Counted from the first letter of the stretch, positions 17,956 to 27,944 are shown. The stretch: 64,000 nucleotides of DNA from Bacillus mesophilus (GCF_011008845.1 NZ_JAAIWM010000001.1:124001-188000); one strand, 5' to 3'. Notes: a model not told the origin generated them from the sequence alone. Translations and numbers: made by a program.

Positions 17956-20031
17956 CTACTTTTGTTGATCCTCTTTATAGTCACAACTGACACATTGAAC
18001 TTGAATACCTTTTTTAAGCTTCTTTTCAACTAATAGAGATTCACACTTCGGACATTTTCTAGCGATTGGCTTATCCCATGATAAGAATTCACAGCCTGGA
18101 TACTGATCACATCCATAAAAAATACGACGCTTTTTACTTTTTCTCTCAATGATTCTTCCTTTTTCACAGTTCGGACAATCTACCCCGATATCTTTAACGA
18201 TTGCTTTTGTATGACGACATTCTGGAAAGTTGGAACAAGCCATAAACTTACCATATCTCCCCATTTTGTAAACCATTTCATGCTCACACTTTTCACAATC
18301 TTCTCCAGCAGGTTCATCTTTTATTTCGATTTCCTGCATCTCTTTCTCTGCTTTTTCTAGCCTTTTCTCGAACCCTTGATAAAACTCATCAATAATCCGA
18401 ACCCAATCCACGTTACCATCTTCAACTGCGTCAAGGCTAGTTTCCATTTTAGCAGTGAAATCAAGGTCAATGATTTCCGGGAAGAATTCCATGACTAGAT
18501 TAAAGACAATTTCACCAAGCTCAGTAGGAATGAACCTTTTATTATCTAACGCCACATACCCACGCTTTTGAATCGTATCTAAAGTAGGAGCATATGTAGA
18601 TGGTCTACCAATACCTGATTCTTCAAGAGTCTTTACAAGCCTTGCCTCTGAGTACCTAGGTGGAGGCTGTGTGAAATGTTGGTTTTGATCAATGTCCTTT
18701 AATACAACCTTTTCCCCTTCCTCTAATGGAGGGAGAATACGATCCTTCTCTTCATCCTGATCGTCATTTCCTTCAACGTATACTTTCATAAAACCAGGAA
18801 ACTTTATTTTTGAACCAGTAGCTCTAAAAATGACGCCGTTGTTTTCCATATCGACTGTCATGGTATCCATGATTGCAGGAGCCATCTGGCTGGCTATAAA
18901 ACGCTCCCAAATGAGCTTGTATAGTCTTAGCTGGTCTCGCGATAAAAACTCTTTAATTTCAGCAGGAGTGCGATTAGAAGAGGTAGGACGAACCCCTTCG
19001 TGAGCATCTTGGGAATTTTGGTTCTTCTTACTAACCTTTTGTTCAGTTGCTAAGTATTCTTTTCCAAAGGTCGAACTAATGTAATCGGCAGCCTCTTGCT
19101 TAGCAGTATCTGAGATTCTCGTTGAGTCCGTTCTCATATATGTGATTAAACCAACTGTTCCTTCTTTACCAAGGTCTATTCCTTCATAAAGTTGTTGAGC
19201 AAGCATCATCGTTTTCTTGGCCCTGAAATTTAGCTTTCTTGCTGCTTCTTGCTGAAGTGACGATGTGATAAATGGTACAGCAGGGTTGCGCTTACGCTCT
19301 CTCTTATTAACGGATGCGATTGTGAAAGTATTTCCATCTAGCTTAGAACGAACCGCATTGACGTCATCTATCGTTTTTAGTTCAGACTTCCTACCGTCAA
19401 TTCCATAAAAGTCTGCTTCAATTACTTCTTTGTTTTTAACAAAGTCACCTCTGATACTCCAATATTCCTCTGGTATAAAAGCTTTTATCTCTTTTTCGCG
19501 CTCGATTATTAACCGAACTGCAACGGACTGTACTCTACCTGCACTGAGTCCCTTTTTCACTTTTTTCCAAAGTAATGGGCTAATGTTATACCCCACTAGT
19601 CGATCTAGGATACGTCTAGCTTGTTGTGCATCAACTAAGTCCATATTAATGGCTCTTGGATGCTTAAAGGATTCTTTAATTGCATCCTTCGTAATTTCAT
19701 TGAAGACAACCCGACAATCAGACGTAATGTCGACATCAAGTGTATGTGCCAAATGCCACGCAATTGCTTCACCCTCACGATCCGGGTCAGCTGCGAGATA
19801 AATTTTCTTAGCTTTTTTAGCAGCTGTTTTCAATTCTTTTAAAACGGGGCCTTTTCCTCTAATCGTAATATACTTCGGAGAGTAGCCCTCACTCACTTCA
19901 ACACCCATCTGACTTTTCGGTAGGTCTCGAACATGTCCCATTGATGCTTTAACCTTATATTTTTTTCCAAGATAACGTTCTATCGTTTTGGCCTTTGCAG
20001 GCGATTCCACGATTACTAAGAATTCTGCCAT
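17956..20031 (-). CDS. topA: DNA topoisomerase I
   Basis: TopA is a type IA enzyme that relaxes negative supercoils. The TOPRIM domain starts [16 protein letters not shown], with DPDREGE at residues 82-88. The active-site Tyr298 lies in LITYMRTDS. Three C-terminal zinc-finger modules, each with four cysteines, bind single-stranded DNA. The longest ORF reaches 20121 but would start inside the promoter -35. The ATG at 20031, after AAGGAGGA, gives the usual 691 residues. It lies downstream of dprA. Confidence 0.98.
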   Translation of the reverse strand: MAEFLVIVESPAKAKTIERYLGKKYKVKASMGHVRDLPKSQMGVEVSEGYSPKYITIRGKGPVLKELKTAAKKAKKIYLAADPDREGEAIAWHLAHTLDVDITSDCRVVFNEITKDAIKESFKHPRAINMDLVDAQQARRILDRLVGYNISPLLWKKVKKGLSAGRVQSVAVRLIIEREKEIKAFIPEEYWSIRGDFVKNKEVIEADFYGIDGRKSELKTIDDVNAVRSKLDGNTFTIASVNKRERKRNPAVPFITSSLQQEAARKLNFRAKKTMMLAQQLYEGIDLGKEGTVGLITYMRTDSTRISDTAKQEAADYISSTFGKEYLATEQKVSKKNQNSQDAHEGVRPTSSNRTPAEIKEFLSRDQLRLYKLIWERFIASQMAPAIMDTMTVDMENNGVIFRATGSKIKFPGFMKVYVEGNDDQDEEKDRILPPLEEGEKVVLKDIDQNQHFTQPPPRYSEARLVKTLEESGIGRPSTYAPTLDTIQKRGYVALDNKRFIPTELGEIVFNLVMEFFPEIIDLDFTAKMETSLDAVEDGNVDWVRIIDEFYQGFEKRLEKAEKEMQEIEIKDEPAGEDCEKCEHEMVYKMGRYGKFMACSNFPECRHTKAIVKDIGVDCPNCEKGRIIERKSKKRRIFYGCDQYPGCEFLSWDKPIARKCPKCESLLVEKKLKKGIQVQCVSCDYKEDQQK

Positions 20032-20092
20032 ATGTATGTGTTCCTCCTTAAGAGGTAATAGTTCAAGAAAATATTGTATGAAATCTTCACTT

Positions 20093-20121
20093 ATATTAAA
20101 TATTGATCTACCATTTGTCAA
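20093..20121 (-). promoter_or_regulatory. Sigma-A promoter of topA
   Basis: Minus-strand TTGACA (20116..20121) and TAATAT (20093..20098), 17-nt spacer. It ends about 62 nt before the topA ATG. The perfect -35 and near-consensus -10 make it one of the clearest promoters here. Confidence 0.85.
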
Positions 20122-20246
20122 ACGAAATTACATATTTTTATGAAAAATCAACAAATTGGATAGTAGATCAACACCGTTTAATACCATCATCTTCTATTAT
20201 ATTACTCAGCTTATATTCTCATTTTTAAAACCATTTTAATTATCTC

Positions 20247-21149
20247 TTAGTAAGTTTCACTTGGGAGCTGAGTCTGAAATTCTATTAGCACATCTTCTGG
20301 GGTAAGAGCTAACTTCGCCCCTTCTTGGATCAGAAGATTTGTCCCATCTGAGTATACAGAATCTACGGGACCCGGCACTGCGAAGACTTCACGATTCTGT
20401 TCTAGTGCTAAGTTTGCGGTGATCAAGGACCCACTTTTTGCCTTTGCCTCGATTACAATTGTGCCTAATGACAACCCACTAATAATTCGATTTCTAGCAG
20501 GAAATTGCCATCTGTTCGGCTTACGTTCTGGAGGGTACTCTGACAGCAAAATATTCTCTTTTATTATTTCATTAGCTAACTGGAGATTTTCTCTTGGATA
20601 AAGATGATTAAACCCTGAACCTAAAACGGCAATCGTATTTCCGTTTTGCTTAATGGTTGTATCATGAACCCTTGCGTCAATTCCTTTTGCAAGACCACTT
20701 ACAGTTGTCCACCCATGATTAACTAATGAACTAACAAAATAATCTGTGATCTTTACCCCATATTTGGTTGGTGTTCTAGTACCAACAATTGCTAACATTT
20801 GGTTATTAAGTAATATATCACGATTTCCCTTAACATATAACACCCAAGGTGGATTATATATTTGTTTTAATGCGGAAGGATAGGAAGAATCAAATCGCGT
20901 TATGCACTGAATATTTTGACTTTTATATTTTTCTAGCATACTTGCTATTGTAACAGATTGCAAATTTTTGTAAATCGATTGGATTTTTTCTAATGGAATT
21001 TGAAATTGAAGTTTTTGATGAAGCTGAGAGGGTGTGAGTTGGTAACAGCTTGAAAGAGTGGGGTCAATTTGTAGTAGAAGTTGAAGGGTTGACCAGGTTA
21101 CTTCTTCGCATCTGTGTAGGTGGAGAAGTCGTTGAGTGATAATGTTCAT
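20247..21149 (-). CDS. dprA: DNA processing protein DprA (Smf)
   Basis: DprA binds single-stranded DNA entering by transformation and loads RecA. The Rossmann-like core holds MLAIVGTRTPTKYG, VSGLAKGIDARVH, IAVLGSGFNHLYP, FPARNRIISGLS and VIEAKAKSGSLITA, which together form the DNA-binding fold. An N-terminal helical extension (about 1-75) carries no recognised domain. At 300 residues it is like the Bacillus form, without the extra C-terminal winged helix found in longer homologues. It lies downstream of sucD behind a terminator. Confidence 0.96.
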   Translation of the reverse strand: MNIITQRLLHLHRCEEVTWSTLQLLLQIDPTLSSCYQLTPSQLHQKLQFQIPLEKIQSIYKNLQSVTIASMLEKYKSQNIQCITRFDSSYPSALKQIYNPPWVLYVKGNRDILLNNQMLAIVGTRTPTKYGVKITDYFVSSLVNHGWTTVSGLAKGIDARVHDTTIKQNGNTIAVLGSGFNHLYPRENLQLANEIIKENILLSEYPPERKPNRWQFPARNRIISGLSLGTIVIEAKAKSGSLITANLALEQNREVFAVPGPVDSVYSDGTNLLIQEGAKLALTPEDVLIEFQTQLPSETY

Positions 21150-21182
21150 TTTTTCCTCCTGTTTTTTTATTCAATAAAGAAT

Positions 21183-21207
21183 AAGTAGCCCCTTACCGGA
21201 GCTACTT
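21183..21207 (-). terminator. Intrinsic terminator after sucD
   Basis: Arms AAGTAGC and GCTACTT (21183..21189, 21201..21207) extend inward by three more pairs, one of them G-U. The stem is followed on the minus strand by an AT-rich run (TATTCTTTATT). Termination is probably incomplete before dprA, because the T-run is broken. Confidence 0.7.
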
Positions 21208-21218
21208 TTCTTACTTAA

Positions 21219-22121
21219 TTAGTGAGTTTTACATTGCTCATAAATTCCACGCTCTTTTAGAGCAGAAATTAGTGTTTCACCCATAACAGATGGAGTGTCA
21301 GCAACTTTAATTCCACATTCATTCATTATGCGAATCTTCTCATCAGCAGTACCTTTTCCACCAGAGATAATCGCACCAGCATGACCCATACGCTTTCCTG
21401 GAGGCGCAGTACGACCACCGATGAATCCTACAACTGGCTTTGTCATGTTAGCCTTTACCCACTCAGCTGCTTCTTCTTCAGCTGTTCCACCGATTTCACC
21501 AATCATAATGACTGCATACGTATCTTCATCTTCGTTAAATGCTTTTAACGTGTCGATAAAGTTCGTCCCATTAACAGGGTCTCCTCCGATACCAACAGCT
21601 GTAGATTGACCAATTCCTGCTTGTGTTAATTGGTGAACAGCTTCATAAGTTAGTGTACCAGAACGAGAAACAACTCCTACATGTCCTTTTGTATGGATAT
21701 AACCAGGCATGATTCCAATTTTACACTCATCAGGAGTAATAACACCTGGGCAGTTTGGACCTACTAGGCGAGTCTTTTTTCCTTCCATGTAACGCTTTAC
21801 CTTTGTCATATCAAGAACTGGAATATGCTCAGTGATACAAATCACAAGATCTAGCTCAGCGTCTACACCTTCCATGATTGCATCTGCAGCAAATGGAGCT
21901 GGAACATAAATAACAGAAACATTAGCACCCGTTTGTTTTACAGCTTCTGAAACTGTATTGAATACAGGTACTCCTTCCACTTCAGTTCCACCTTTACCAG
22001 GAGTAACACCACCAACAATCTTTGTTCCGTATTCAAGCATTTGCTTTGTGTGGAAAGCTGCAGTTGAACCTGTAATACCTTGTACGATAACCTTTGTGTC
22101 TTTATTAACAAATACGCTCAT
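21219..22121 (-). CDS. sucD: Succinyl-CoA synthetase subunit alpha
   Basis: SucD carries the CoA-binding Rossmann domain ([14 protein letters not shown] near residues 11-24) and the phosphorylated histidine, His247 in MGHAGAI. It makes succinate plus ATP (or GTP) from succinyl-CoA in the TCA cycle, in a complex with SucC. Length is 300. It lies 18 nt downstream of sucC in a two-gene operon. SD GGCAGGGGAC precedes the ATG. Confidence 0.98.
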   Translation of the reverse strand: MSVFVNKDTKVIVQGITGSTAAFHTKQMLEYGTKIVGGVTPGKGGTEVEGVPVFNTVSEAVKQTGANVSVIYVPAPFAADAIMEGVDAELDLVICITEHIPVLDMTKVKRYMEGKKTRLVGPNCPGVITPDECKIGIMPGYIHTKGHVGVVSRSGTLTYEAVHQLTQAGIGQSTAVGIGGDPVNGTNFIDTLKAFNEDEDTYAVIMIGEIGGTAEEEAAEWVKANMTKPVVGFIGGRTAPPGKRMGHAGAIISGGKGTADEKIRIMNECGIKVADTPSVMGETLISALKERGIYEQCKTH

Positions 22122-22139
22122 GTTTGTCCCCTGCCTTTC

Positions 22140-23300
22140 TTATCCTACTAGTGATACAATCTTTTGTGCGCCGTCAGCCATAGAATCAGCTGCAACAATA
22201 TCTAAACCTGATTCAGCAAGAATTTTCTTACCTAAATCAACGTTAGTTCCTTCTAAACGTACTACTAAAGGTACACTTAATTGTACTTGCTTAGCAGCTT
22301 CAACAACACCTGTAGCAATAATGTCACACTTCATGATTCCACCAAAGATATTAACAAAAATACCTTTTACGTTTTGATCTGAAAGGATGATTTTAAATGC
22401 TTCAGTTACTTTCTCAGCAGTTGCACTTCCACCTACGTCAAGGAAGTTCGATGGACTTCCACCATAGTGCTTGATGATATCCATTGTAGCCATTGCAAGT
22501 CCAGCACCGTTTACCATACAACCGATATTTCCATCTAATGAAATATAAGCAAGGTCATACTTAGAAGCTTCGATTTCCTTTGGATCTTCTTCTTCAAGAT
22601 CACGATATTCTAAGATATCCTTATTACGGTATAATGCGTTAGTGTCAAAGTTTAGCTTTGCATCAAGAGCCATAACATCTCCGTCACCTGTTACAACAAG
22701 TGGGTTAATTTCAGCAATTGAACAATCTTTTTCAACAAACGCAGTATAAAGACCCATCATGAACTTAACAGCCTTACCAACTAGTTCTTTAGGGATATTG
22801 ATATTAAAAGCAATTCTTCTTGCTTGGAAGCCCTGAAGACCTACAGCAGGATCAATTACCTCTTTGAAGATTTTTTCAGGAGTTGCTTCAGCTACTTCCT
22901 CAATCTCTGTTCCGCCTTCTTCAGAAGCCATAAGAACAACACTTGAAGTTGCACGATCAAGTACTAGTCCAATATAGTACTCCTTCTTAATGTCGCAACC
23001 TTCTTCAATTAGCAAGCGCTTAACTTCTTTACCTTCTGGACCTGTTTGATGCGTAACTAGAGTTTTACCTAGGATTTCGCTTGCATATGTACGGACCTCA
23101 TCTAAGCTTTTAGCTACCTTAACACCACCAGCTTTTCCACGTCCACCTGCATGAATTTGTGCTTTTACTACACAAATCTGTGTACCTAATTCTTTTGCTG
23201 CTTCTACAGCTTCCTCAACTGTGAAAGCAACTTTACCATTTGGGACCGAAACCCCATATTTTCTGAGGATCTCTTTACCTTGATACTCATGGATATTCAT
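22140..23300 (-). CDS. sucC: Succinyl-CoA synthetase subunit beta (ADP-forming)
   Basis: SucC has an ATP-grasp N-terminal fold ([36 protein letters not shown]) with nucleotide-binding loops. The C-terminal ligase domain contains [18 protein letters not shown] and [12 protein letters not shown]. At 386 residues it is of normal length. SD AGGAGGATGACAA and the ATG at 23300 are unambiguous. It has its own sigma-A promoter about 49 nt upstream. Confidence 0.98.
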   Translation of the reverse strand: MNIHEYQGKEILRKYGVSVPNGKVAFTVEEAVEAAKELGTQICVVKAQIHAGGRGKAGGVKVAKSLDEVRTYASEILGKTLVTHQTGPEGKEVKRLLIEEGCDIKKEYYIGLVLDRATSSVVLMASEEGGTEIEEVAEATPEKIFKEVIDPAVGLQGFQARRIAFNINIPKELVGKAVKFMMGLYTAFVEKDCSIAEINPLVVTGDGDVMALDAKLNFDTNALYRNKDILEYRDLEEEDPKEIEASKYDLAYISLDGNIGCMVNGAGLAMATMDIIKHYGGSPSNFLDVGGSATAEKVTEAFKIILSDQNVKGIFVNIFGGIMKCDIIATGVVEAAKQVQLSVPLVVRLEGTNVDLGKKILAESGLDIVAADSMADGAQKIVSLVG

Positions 23301-23348
23301 TTGTCATCCTCCTATCATTATCTAACAAAAATAATAGACTGCGTTTTC

Positions 23349-23377
23349 ATTGTATAAAATGAGAGGTACCTTGTCTA
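23349..23377 (-). promoter_or_regulatory. Sigma-A promoter of sucCD
   Basis: TAGACA (23372..23377) and TACAAT (23349..23354) on the minus strand, 17-nt spacer. The spacer itself holds the 10-nt AGAGGTACCT element at 23362..23371, so a protein bound there could block polymerase. Confidence 0.75.
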
Positions 23378-23456
23378 GTTAAAGTAAACAATTATTATAT
23401 AAGTAATAGATTTCCTAATTTTCAAATAACTTTATAAGTCGTTTTTAGGTACCTCT
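23362..23456. repeat. Paired AGGTACCT palindromes at the sucC promoter
   Basis: AGAGGTACCT at 23362..23371 and its reverse complement AGGTACCTCT at 23447..23456. Each contains the 8-nt palindrome AGGTACCT. Centre spacing is about 85 nt. One copy lies within the promoter spacer. They look like a possible operator pair. No regulator is suggested by the sequence. Confidence 0.5.
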
Positions 23457-23466
23457 TTTCAGACCA

Positions 23467-23507
23467 AACAACAAAAATCTACTCTTCATGAGTAGATTTT
23501 TGTTGTT
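23467..23507 (-). terminator. Terminator overlapping the end of ylqH
   Basis: Perfect 17-bp arms (23467..23483, 23491..23507) with a 7-nt loop include the last codons and the TAG stop of ylqH. The descending arm ends in TTTTTGTTGTT on the minus strand. It insulates the sucCD promoter from upstream transcription. Confidence 0.9.
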
Positions 23508-23775
23508 GATCCATTCTATAAACAAATGCAAACACTTCAGCGACAGCTTGGTACAGTTCTTCTGGTATGGATTCATTTATCTGCAATTGACTTAATAATT
23601 CAACTAAAGAGGTGTCCTCTTGTATGGGAACATTTCCTTCTTTTGCTCTCTGAATAATATTGTCTGCAACTATGCCCTTCCCCTTCGCCACTATTTTAGG
23701 AGCACCATTCTTTTGAGCATCATAAGATAGCGCTATCGCCTCTCTACGTTTAGGAAGATTCTTTTCTTTTTTCAT
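23479..23775 (-). CDS. ylqH: FlhB C-terminal domain-like protein (YlqH family)
   Basis: This 98-residue protein resembles the cytoplasmic C-terminal domain of the flagellar export switch protein FlhB. The characteristic run APKIVAKGKGIVADNIIQ and the tail PEELYQAVAEVFAFVY are visible. It lacks the membrane helices, and the NPTH autocleavage motif is not present: the corresponding place reads KRREAIALSYD. It overlaps ylqG by 4 nt (ATGA). Its role is not established. It lies about 11 kb from the flagellar operon. Confidence 0.9.
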   Translation of the reverse strand: MKKEKNLPKRREAIALSYDAQKNGAPKIVAKGKGIVADNIIQRAKEGNVPIQEDTSLVELLSQLQINESIPEELYQAVAEVFAFVYRMDQQQKSTHEE

Positions 23776-25427
23776 ATCTTAATGTCAACTCCCTGATAGC
23801 TCTGCTTACGTTGACTATTTATTGCATCAAATGGCTGTGGCAAACGTTCTTTTTCAGCAGATTTATTAACTTTTACAGAGGATAAGACATAATTTAGTGC
23901 AGTAAGTTGCTCTTTTAATAGAGTTTGATTAGGAGCAACGCTAGATTCCAAGCCATCTGTATCATTTATAATCGAAATATTGATTACTCTGTTTTGAACT
24001 TGCATATCAATGATTGTTTCATTGATATTTTCTAAATCCAAGTAAAATAAGATTCTACAGAAGTTTGGATCTATTTGGCCATTTTCTTTTTTCTGTCCAC
24101 TCCATTGTAGTGTTACATCGGAAAGTTTACTTCCCAACGAAAGAGGGAATTGCATATACAACTGTTGAAGAGGTCCATTTACTTCTTGAGATAAAATCTG
24201 TAAACCAGTAATTCGATTTAAAAGTGGCTCTAGATCCTTACCAGTTGCGCCTAGTTCATTCATCACAGTTAATAATAGTGATTTAAGAGACTCTAACTTC
24301 TCTGGATTTTCAATATTATTTCTGATAAGAGCAGAAAACTCTTTTTCATGTTCTAATCCCAACAACTGAACCATTTGCTTGAAAAGCTGTTTAACCTCGA
24401 GTCCATTGTCAAAGGAGGTTCCCTTATAGTTAACTAATTGCTTAATAAGTAGAGCATCTTCTGTTGGCGTTTCCGAAGATATACTTCCTGCTAATCCGAT
24501 AAGACTACTTTCAAGTTTATTTACTTGGCTTGTTGTCAGAGATTTTATGATTTCATTCGTTATTTGTGCACGAGTGTTTACGTCCAGCCTTGCCGCCTCA
24601 GAGCCGACTTGTCGTTGATCTAATTTCTGAAAAGTAGATATCGCTTCTTCTTGTGTTAAAGATTTCGAAATTACATGTAGTGATTGCAATATTCGAAAGG
24701 CTGCATCTTGTGTTTGTTTAGATCCTTTTGGCGAGAGCCACTGGTCTATTGTTAACTCTAGAGCTTTCTTTCCGTTCATCTGTGAACTTCCTTCTAGGAT
24801 GCTCGATAAATAACTTTTTAATTGGACAACTGAGTCGGAAGATGGAATTCTTGCGTTGTTAAGCATATTCTTTACATCAGTTAGTTGACTAGAAATAGAT
24901 GCTGGGTTTAAAAAGGCAACCAATGATTTAAACGTTTGGTTGGTAAAAGGAAGTTCCTTTTGTAACATCCATTCAATTGCCTTTAGACCACTAGTAGGAT
25001 TACTGGTTTCATTAAGCCAAAGTGCAGCTTTGGTTAATTGTTCTTTTGTAAACGATAAATTGACTGATTGTAAAAGCTGTAATAGTTGTCTGTTGAGTTT
25101 TGTTTCCGGAAGCTGAAACTGACCTAGTAAAGAAACAGTAGATTCTTTGCCTACAAGATGCCCACCCATCTTCTGATCAATCACCTTTAAATATAGTTCT
25201 CCATTTTTATCATGCTTGGCTTCGAACCAATATCTTTCATTCAATTCAATTGCCGCCTCAACCTGAGCATGCAATCTCATCGTTCCAAGTTGAACAATGG
25301 CAATATTGTTTGGAAAAATCTTTTGCACTTTTCCATTTATAATTTGTCCAGGTCTAACTGAAAGAGTTGAAGCTTGTTGAACTCGGTCACTATTCAACAT
25401 TGAGTGAATGATTTGGGTTGGGTTCAT
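23772..25427 (-). CDS. ylqG: YlqG-like protein with a FliK-C-like C-terminus
   Basis: A 551-residue hydrophilic protein of unknown function. The N-terminus (about residues 25-85) is a beta-rich segment with QIINGKVQKI and RLHAQVEAAIEL. The middle is helical and Gln/Ser/Leu-rich, with many predicted coils. Near 450-520 the pattern ILFYLDLENINETIID followed by LKEQLTALNYVL resembles the compact C-domain of FliK-like hook-length proteins. That likeness is my inference, not proven. It is upstream of and overlaps ylqH. Start ATG, SD TTAGGAGAAG. Confidence 0.8.
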   Translation of the reverse strand: MNPTQIIHSMLNSDRVQQASTLSVRPGQIINGKVQKIFPNNIAIVQLGTMRLHAQVEAAIELNERYWFEAKHDKNGELYLKVIDQKMGGHLVGKESTVSLLGQFQLPETKLNRQLLQLLQSVNLSFTKEQLTKAALWLNETSNPTSGLKAIEWMLQKELPFTNQTFKSLVAFLNPASISSQLTDVKNMLNNARIPSSDSVVQLKSYLSSILEGSSQMNGKKALELTIDQWLSPKGSKQTQDAAFRILQSLHVISKSLTQEEAISTFQKLDQRQVGSEAARLDVNTRAQITNEIIKSLTTSQVNKLESSLIGLAGSISSETPTEDALLIKQLVNYKGTSFDNGLEVKQLFKQMVQLLGLEHEKEFSALIRNNIENPEKLESLKSLLLTVMNELGATGKDLEPLLNRITGLQILSQEVNGPLQQLYMQFPLSLGSKLSDVTLQWSGQKKENGQIDPNFCRILFYLDLENINETIIDMQVQNRVINISIINDTDGLESSVAPNQTLLKEQLTALNYVLSSVKVNKSAEKERLPQPFDAINSQRKQSYQGVDIKI

Positions 25428-25439
25428 ATGAATCTTCTC

Positions 25440-26216
25440 CTAACTTTTACTACTAGCAACCTCTTTAATAGGGGCAAAGGAGCGACGGTGCTCGGAAATA
25501 ATACCATTTAATGATATAGCTTCTAGATGTTGTTTTGTTCCATATCCCATGTGATTTTGAAATCCATACTGTGGATATTCTTCAGCTAATTTTTTCATAT
25601 AATTATCTCTAGTCACCTTTGCAATAATTGAACTAGCAGCTATGGATGCGCTATTTTGGTCACCTTTGATGATTGATTTCTGCTTGATATCAAGTTCAAG
25701 TTTCATTGCATCAATTAACAGAAAATCTGGCATAGGTTTTAACTGAGTAATAGCTTCTTTCATAGCTAATTTTGTAGCTTCATATATATTTACTTCGTCG
25801 ATTTTTTGAGCGTGAATAAAACCGATTCCAATACTAATGGCAACATCCTGTATTAACTGAAAATAATATTCCTTTTTCGCATCTGTCAGCTGCTTAGAGT
25901 CATTAATTCCGAGTAGCTCCACTTGTCTTGGTAAAATAACTGCTGAAGCCACTACCGGTCCTGCTAATGGTCCTCTTCCTACTTCATCAACACCTGCCAC
26001 AAGACTATAACCTAACCCATGAAGCTCTTTTTCATATGTAGTCATCTGTTTCCAATGTTTCTTTTGTAATAGGAACTCCTGTTGCTCTTTTTCATACTGA
26101 TCAATTAGCTTTATTACACCTTTTCGGGAATCTTTTTTAAGTTCTTTTAATAGCTTTTGATCAATGGTACGATTATTTAGAATTGAGGTAATCTCATTGA
26201 TTGTGTACTGTTTCAT
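25440..26216 (-). CDS. rnhB: Ribonuclease HII
   Basis: RNase HII removes RNA primers and single ribonucleotides from DNA. The catalytic GVDEVGRGPLAGPVV carries Asp77 and Glu78, and further acidic residues lie in LLIDAMKL and the SIIAKVTRDNYM motif (active-site Asp). An N-terminal helical extension of about 65 residues precedes the core. Length is 258. It lies between ylqF and ylqG. A GGGAG-type SD precedes the ATG. Confidence 0.97.
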   Translation of the reverse strand: MKQYTINEITSILNNRTIDQKLLKELKKDSRKGVIKLIDQYEKEQQEFLLQKKHWKQMTTYEKELHGLGYSLVAGVDEVGRGPLAGPVVASAVILPRQVELLGINDSKQLTDAKKEYYFQLIQDVAISIGIGFIHAQKIDEVNIYEATKLAMKEAITQLKPMPDFLLIDAMKLELDIKQKSIIKGDQNSASIAASSIIAKVTRDNYMKKLAEEYPQYGFQNHMGYGTKQHLEAISLNGIISEHRRSFAPIKEVASSKS

Positions 26217-26256
26217 GCTCTAACACACTCCCTATTTATATATATCGGAAGTATAC

Positions 26257-26291
26257 AAAAAAAATAAAGACCTGTTTTTTAACAGATCTTT
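26257..26291 (-). terminator. Intrinsic terminator after ylqF
   Basis: Arms 26266..26276 and 26281..26291 (one G-U pair, 4-nt loop) are followed on the minus strand by ATTTTTTTT. The hairpin begins at the ylqF stop codon. rnhB therefore probably has its own promoter or depends on readthrough. Confidence 0.9.
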
Positions 26292-27150
26292 ACTCTTCTA
26301 TCCAATCACTCGGAGATTCAAACGTTAAATCACCAAGTCTACCAGCTCGAATTTCTCTTAATACGAGCTCGGATGTCTTATCATAATCAATAAGTCCTCC
26401 GCCCATCAAACAGCCTCTACGCTTCCCTATTTCATCAAATAATTCAACAATCTCCTCAGGAATCTCCGAAAGATCATATCTCTCTTTAAGCATATTAGGA
26501 TAATGTTCAGACAAAAATCGCAAAGCATATACAGCTACTTCTTGTAAATTAATGATAGTATCCTTTATAGCTCCTGTTGTAGCAAGCCTAAGCCCGACAA
26601 GTTCATCCTCAAATTTTGGCCATAGTATCCCTGGTGTATCAAGAAGCTCTAATTCTTTCCCTACCTTAATCCATTGTTGAGCAGTAGTAACCCCGGGACG
26701 ATCACCTGTTTTAGCGATATTTTTCTTTGCAAGCTTATTAATAAGCGTCGACTTCCCAACATTCGGTATCCCTATTATTAGGACACGCACTGCTCTAGGA
26801 TTGACACCTTTAGCCCTCATTCTTTCCCATTTTTCATGTACTAGCTCCTGGCAGCCACTTACAATTTGTTTCATGTTTTTCCCAGATTGGGCATCAATAG
26901 CAAGAGTTTTAATCCCTTTGCTTTGGAAATGGTGAATCCACTCACTCGTTTTCTTGTCATCAGCTAGGTCAGCCTTATTTAGTAGCATGAGTCTTGGCTT
27001 CGATGAAACAATTTCATCTATCATTGGATTTCTTGAAGAGTTAGGGATTCTAGCATCCGCTAATTCTACAACTACATCAATCAGTTTTAGTTTTTCCTGT
27101 ACCTGGCGACGTGCTTTCGCCATATGACCTGGAAACCATTGTATTGTCAT
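26290..27150 (-). CDS. ylqF: Ribosome biogenesis GTPase YlqF/RbgA
   Basis: YlqF is a circularly permuted GTPase for late assembly of the 50S subunit. The G4 motif NKADL occurs near residue 58, ahead of the P-loop GIPNVGKST (about residues 125-133) and G3 DTPGI. A C-terminal ANTAR-like domain follows. Length is 286 residues. SD GGTGGTGAGG before the ATG. It lies downstream of lepB, behind the lepB terminator. Confidence 0.96.
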   Translation of the reverse strand: MTIQWFPGHMAKARRQVQEKLKLIDVVVELADARIPNSSRNPMIDEIVSSKPRLMLLNKADLADDKKTSEWIHHFQSKGIKTLAIDAQSGKNMKQIVSGCQELVHEKWERMRAKGVNPRAVRVLIIGIPNVGKSTLINKLAKKNIAKTGDRPGVTTAQQWIKVGKELELLDTPGILWPKFEDELVGLRLATTGAIKDTIINLQEVAVYALRFLSEHYPNMLKERYDLSEIPEEIVELFDEIGKRRGCLMGGGLIDYDKTSELVLREIRAGRLGDLTFESPSDWIEE

Positions 27151-27222
27151 GACCTCACCACCTTCTATTAGTTTTTATTATGTCTCAAATAGTATTCAAA
27201 ATGTGTTTGAAATTGTTACTAC

Positions 27223-27257
27223 AAAAAAAGAAAGGGATGAGCGATAACTCTTCCCTT
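27223..27257 (-). terminator. Intrinsic terminator after lepB
   Basis: Arms 27232..27241 and 27248..27257 pair with one internal mismatch. The minus-strand stem is followed by TCTTTTTTTG. The loop is 6 nt. Confidence 0.88.
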
Positions 27258-27268
27258 GGTGATTCTAT

Positions 27269-27820
27269 CTATTCTACCAACCGAATCTCAGACAGCGGCC
27301 AATATACCGCACTCGTTTTACCAATCACGCTTTCCATTGGCACAAACCCAATTACTCTACTGTCTTTACTGTGTCGTCGATTATCACCCATAACAAATAT
27401 GTGTCCCTCTGGAACAGTCTTTTCTCCAAGCAATTGCTCAATCTCAAAATCATAGGTTAAAGGAGCATCGATAATTTCTGTTTTCGCACCCTCTAAATAT
27501 TCTTCCTCAATTGGTTCACCATTGATATATAATATATCATTCTTATACTCTACATGATCTCCTGGAAGTCCGATCACTCTTTTTATGTAATCCTTTTGCT
27601 CTGGTGCATGGAACACAACGATATCAAAGCGTTCAGGTTCACCTATATTATAGCTCAACTTATTAACGACCATTCGATTTTCATCATGGAGGGTTGGCAT
27701 CATAGATAAGCCGTCTACAACAATTGGAGCAAAAAGAAAGTAGCGAATACCTGCAGCTAATGCTACAGCAATTAATAGTGCTTTAATCCATTCCCAAACT
27801 TCGCTTTTTTGACGGGTCAT
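27269..27820 (-). CDS. lepB: Type I signal peptidase
   Basis: The enzyme cuts signal peptides at the outer face of the membrane. One N-terminal membrane helix (about residues 11-30, start WIKALLIAVALAAGI) precedes the catalytic serine (Ser39 in GLSMMPT). The lysine partner is Lys80 in DYIKRVIGLPGD. The MGDNRRHSKDSR box follows. Length is 183, as in SipS/SipT. The ATG at 27820 is preferred over GTG 27823 because of the GGAGG SD spacing. It lies between rplS and ylqF. Confidence 0.95.
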   Translation of the reverse strand: MTRQKSEVWEWIKALLIAVALAAGIRYFLFAPIVVDGLSMMPTLHDENRMVVNKLSYNIGEPERFDIVVFHAPEQKDYIKRVIGLPGDHVEYKNDILYINGEPIEEEYLEGAKTEIIDAPLTYDFEIEQLLGEKTVPEGHIFVMGDNRRHSKDSRVIGFVPMESVIGKTSAVYWPLSEIRLVE

Positions 27821-27850
27821 CACTCATCCTCCAGCTCTTTTTATCGTTTG

Positions 27851-27877
27851 AAAAAGGAGCTTGACAATCAAGCTCCT
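27851..27877 (-). terminator. Terminator-like hairpin just upstream of lepB
   Basis: AGGAGCTTGA and TCAAGCTCCT (27855..27864, 27868..27877) pair with a 3-nt loop. On the minus strand the stem ends in CTTTTTC. It is located between rplS and lepB and could separate the L19 unit from lepB. Confidence 0.82.
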
Positions 27878-27944
27878 CATTTCTCTCTTATCTATCATAT
27901 CATAATATGTATGTATGTACATTTGAGCCTAAAGATAAACTCCG

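Noticed and set aside
19430..19801. 123-codon plus-strand ORF inside topA
   Set aside because: Antisense frame of topA with no SD; topA is complete and conserved.
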